This document shows positions 60,690-64,000 of a stretch of 64,000 nt of DNA, piece after piece. The notes beneath the pieces are model-generated. The model saw only the letters and a program-made list of their open reading frames with translations. It did no database searches and was not told the DNA's origin. The position numbers and the translations under genes are program-made. Position 1 is the stretch's first letter. Every line of letters begins with the position of its first letter. The DNA comes from Paraspadella gotoi (Eukaryota > Chaetognatha): positions 5,693,991-5,757,990 of the forward strand of contig CM119271.1 of the NCBI GenBank assembly GCA_051294375.1, given 5' to 3'.

Positions 60690-60985
60690 TTTGTTTTTTA
60701 ACCGAATCTGCTTATCGCAGATCTCGGCTCTGTAATCCACTTTGTCGGTCCGTCGGTCCCACCCACAAATATTGTCGGTATATAATTTAAATCATATCAA
60801 AAACTCTAATTATAAAAAAATTAAGTAAAAAAAATTGTTATCTGTCCGTCGGTCCGTTCATTCATCGACCATTAGCTTTCAACGCCAATTACTCATGAGT
60901 GGATTGGGCGATTGAATTTTAATTTTGTGTGTGAGTAAATAAGTATGTGATTAAGCTGGAAATCAAATTTCAATAGAAAACTTTA
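60690..60985 (-). repeat. Dispersed A-tailed repeat, family R1, copy 3
   Basis: Reverse complement of copies 1 and 2: T-rich, then AACCGAATCTGCTTATCGC, the GTCCGTCGGTCC motifs, CGCCAATTACTCATGAGT and TAAGCTGGAAATCAAA. Confidence 0.7.
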
Positions 60986-61639
60986 TTAAGCAACTTTAAA
61001 AACCCCAAACAAGATAAAAGTAATAAAAAATGATGCGGCCTATCATATATTAATTTATAGCCGGGGTCACCCTATTAATTAAATATAACCCGACAATTTG
61101 GAATCTTTAGGAAGTCTACCGCCACAAAAACCCGCACTCGAATGGCATTCAATATTACCCACATCGTCAGATTCGCCTCTTTGAGAGTTTTTCAAGTAGG
61201 TGGCGCCGATCCTCATCAAACAAATGACAAACGTCAGATTTGATTCTAGAAGAAAGAAGATTTTATAAGAATACGGGACTTCGAAAAAAAAATTTCATTA
61301 GCCATTCAGGTTTCAATAAAAAAAAGAATTCATTTATGCAAATAAGCTAAAAGAGAGAGATACAATTTGTATTTTTCAAATTTTCCTTCTCTGTTTAAAT
61401 ATATATTTTCAACTCTGATAGTGATAATGAATGGAATAACCGTTTCGAACTATTTGAGACGCAAAAAAATTATCATAAACAGTATTTTAAATAATTAATA
61501 TCAAAGTTTTTATTTTCAATTTTCCAATTTACACACCAACTCTATTTCAAACATTATTCACTTTCTCAATAAACATATTGCGAAGACATTTCGACATGAC
61601 GAAGGATAAAATGTTTGGCATTTAGAATGCCTTTTTGTT

Positions 61640-61935
61640 TTTTTAAACCGAATCTGCTTATCGCAGATCTCGCTCTGAATCCACTTTTGTCGGTCCGTCG
61701 GTCCCACCAAAAATTTGTCGGTATATAATTTAAATCATATCAAAAACTCTAAATTATAAAAAAATTAAGTAAAAAATTGTTATCTGTCCGTCCGTCGTTC
61801 ATTCATCGGCCATTAGCTTTCAACGCCAATTACCATGAGTGGATTGGGCGATTAGAATTTTAATTTTGTGTGTGAGTAAATAAGTTGTGATTAAGCTGGA
61901 AATCAAATTTCAAATAGAAAAACTTTATCAAGCAA
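61640..61935 (-). repeat. Dispersed A-tailed repeat, family R1, copy 4
   Basis: Nearly identical to copy 3 apart from small indels. It lies in the second unit of the 0.94 kb tandem duplication, so it is probably not an independent insertion. Confidence 0.65.
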
Positions 61936-62301
61936 CTTTAAAAAAACGCCAAACAAGATATAAGTAATAAAAAATATATTAATTTATAGCCGGGGTCACC
62001 ATATTAATTAAATATAACCCGACAATTTGGAATCTTTGGGAAAGTCTACCGCCACAAAAAACCCGCACTCGAATGGGCATTCAATATCCACATCGTCAGA
62101 TCGCCTCTTTGAGAAGTTTCAAAGTAGGTGGCGCCGATCCTCATCAACAAATGACAAACGTCAATTTGATTCTAGAAGAAAGAAGATTTTATAAGAATAA
62201 ATCGGGACTTCGAAAAATTTCATTAGCCATTTCAGGTTTCAATAAAAAAAAGAATTCAATTTTATGCAAATAGCTAGCATAAATCTGTAGGTATTCTAAC
62301 A

Positions 62302-62306
62302 AAGAG

Positions 62307-62339
<33 letters not shown>

Positions 62340-62364
62340 NNNNNNNNNNNNNNNNNNNNNNNNN

Positions 62365-62396
<32 letters not shown>
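62302..62396. repeat. (GA)n split by a 25-N gap
   Basis: GA tracts on both sides of N at 62340-62364. The gap is inside the microsatellite. Confidence 0.95.
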
Positions 62397-62399
<3 letters not shown>

Positions 62400-62401
<2 letters not shown>

Positions 62402-64000
62402 AAAATGCGTGGGAACTTGAAACCTTTTGTGGTTTTAGAAGGGATACTTTTAAGAGCATGTATCCCTGTGTGCGTTTGTTTGTAGGGTCAAAGTTCAAAA
62501 TAACCCCCGCTAAGCCCCCCCCCTTGTTAAGCCCTTCCCGCACATAACACTTTGATAACCTTTATTTAAACCTTTTATTTTCGCTAAAATCTGATCTTCG
62601 GCGTTTGCTGGGACGACGGATCACGTTTGTATGGGGCATTATTTTCCAAGGGTGCCCCATTTAGATTTCTAATCTTCCATTCTTCTGCTCTTCTCCTGCC
62701 CCTCCTCTTCATTCTCCATCCTTCCAATGCTAAACTCGTAACGCCCAACAATCAAATTCAATTCACACAGACTCGACTCGGGGCTTCCGAGTCGATCGCT
62801 TTCTTTCTTTCTCTCTCTCTCTCACGCTCAAGTTACAAGGTAGCTTTGCTGTTCATACTGATCGGCAGAGATGTTCTGCCGTTTGATATAAAGATTTAAA
62901 CACTTGAATGAAACATCTTAAGAAAGGGAAGCCGTCAGGCCTCAGTGTCAGAAGCACTTCTCTGCAGTTCAACGTCCAATCACTGAAAAATATCTAGCTA
63001 AAAAAACACCCATCCCTCGAAGAATCCCTATTCGCCCATCACAAATGTATACCAACATAAGGTAGCCCTCCGATCCCGATTCCCACCACACGCAAATCGC
63101 AGCCACCTCGCAGCCCACTCGTTAAAATCGAGGTAGCGTCCCGTAAAATCGAGATTCTCCTAAACAAGACTGCGTACTTCCCACACTTAGATTTCCCCCA
63201 CCAATCTCCGAGGCTTGAGAACGAAGCAACTTTCTCTCCGCCCCCGCTTTACCCCCGAGCTCCCTCCTCACTCCCACCACTTCGAAAATCTCAGAAGCCC
63301 GCCGCCTTTCATTCCTCAAAAATAAACAAAAAATGTGAATTTTGTGGCGGCCGAATCGGCCGGGACGATTCACACCGCAGACAAACTGACGTCGGTCGCA
63401 GCCAAATTCGAGATCTCTCTCTCTCTCTCTCATCACTCTTTCTTTCTCCTCTTTTATTATTCACTCTGAATTTAGTTAGAGAAGCGTTTCATAGATTTCC
63501 ACAACACGAAGAGAGAATCCGCTGATAATTTTTTTTTAAATTAAAATATTTTAGTTTTATTTTTTTAAATCTAACTATTATTACTATATATTATCTTTTC
63601 TTTTTTTTCCTTTTTTTTTTTTCCTTTCGTCCCCCTCACACATTTTGGTCCCTTTTTTTCCTATATTTTTTTTATTTCTTTTTCCTTTTTGGTGTTTCAC
63701 TTGCTTCTCTGCGCTTTCTTTCTCTCACCACATTGACTCTCACCAATCATAGCTCCTATATTTTATTCATTTTTCTTTTCTTCCTATATTTCTTTTATCG
63801 CACTCTGTCTCTCTCTCCCTCCTCTCTACGCTTTCTCTCCACTTCTTCGACGATTCCCCGCCTCCCGATCGACTCCTCTCTTCGTCCTCCTTCCTCCTCC
63901 TCTTCCTCCTCCTTTCTCTTCCCCCTTTTCTTCCCTCTCGTCCTTTTACATTCCACTTTTTTCATTTTTTACTTTTTTCTCTCTCTCTCTCACATCACCT
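62400..64000. other. Right end, no gene recognised
   Basis: Mixed sequence, turning into pyrimidine-rich T/C DNA from about 63,410. The open frames at 62627-62899 and 63122-63436 have no recognisable domain or splice support. Confidence 0.4.

Larger units (their letters stand above)
60415..62290. repeat. Tandem duplication of about 0.94 kb
   Basis: The first unit, about 60,415-61,361, and the second, about 61,366-62,290, share the same order of landmarks (TTTTCCTTCTCTGTTT, GATAATGAATGGAATAACCG, the R1 repeat, ATAGCCGGGGTCACC, GGTGGCGCCGATCCTCATCA, AGCCATT..CAGGTTTCAAT). They differ mainly by one-base indels. Confidence 0.85.

Noticed and set aside
63122-63436. 104-residue minus-strand frame at the right edge
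   Set aside because: No recognisable domain, Arg-rich composition of chance type, and a start in a GA tract.

Overview
This 64 kb window is nuclear DNA from an intron-rich eukaryote, most likely an invertebrate animal. It is AT-rich, with GC-richer coding exons, GT-AG introns, many GA/CT and GAC/GTC microsatellites, SINE-like and foldback elements, and scaffold gaps. I cannot name the species. I reconstructed two multi-exon genes by hand from reading frame, splice sites and intron phase. Every coding junction keeps phase except one, inside a repeat array.

Layout. 1-2.6 kb: repeats, a gap and a probable promoter. 2.6-13.5 kb, plus strand: a 13-exon gene for a coiled-coil protein of about 576 residues whose family I do not recognise. 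13.5-17.5 kb: AT-rich spacer with a SINE-like sequence and MITE-like elements. 17.6-40.8 kb, minus strand: a 39-exon gene for a STAND-type NTPase of about 2,425 residues. Its order is DUF4062, NACHT-like P-loop module, winged-helix-like segment, TPR-type repeats and a 1.09 kb-residue Pro/Ser-rich tail, with the front resembling TTC41/nephrocystin-3-like proteins. The two genes converge tail to tail. 41.1-53.9 kb: a large imperfect inverted repeat made mostly of microsatellite-rich DNA. 54-64 kb: repeat-rich DNA with 25-base gaps, duplicated gap flanks, one weak candidate exon and no convincing gene.

The most unusual feature is in the middle of the STAND gene. The 3' end of a TPR exon together with its splice donor has been amplified into an 18-copy, 69-bp minisatellite at about 26.83-28.13 kb. 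Intron phase shows that only the first donor can give the full reading frame, because each unit carries an in-frame stop just after its donor.

The right third, from about 46.8 kb, shows indel-rich copies of neighbouring sequence next to exactly 25-N gaps. This looks like gap filling with uncorrected long reads, so structure there should be treated with caution. The two genes share no visible pathway link. STAND NTPases with TPRs generally act as signalling or scaffold ATPases, and the neighbour has the look of a scaffold or dimerising protein.
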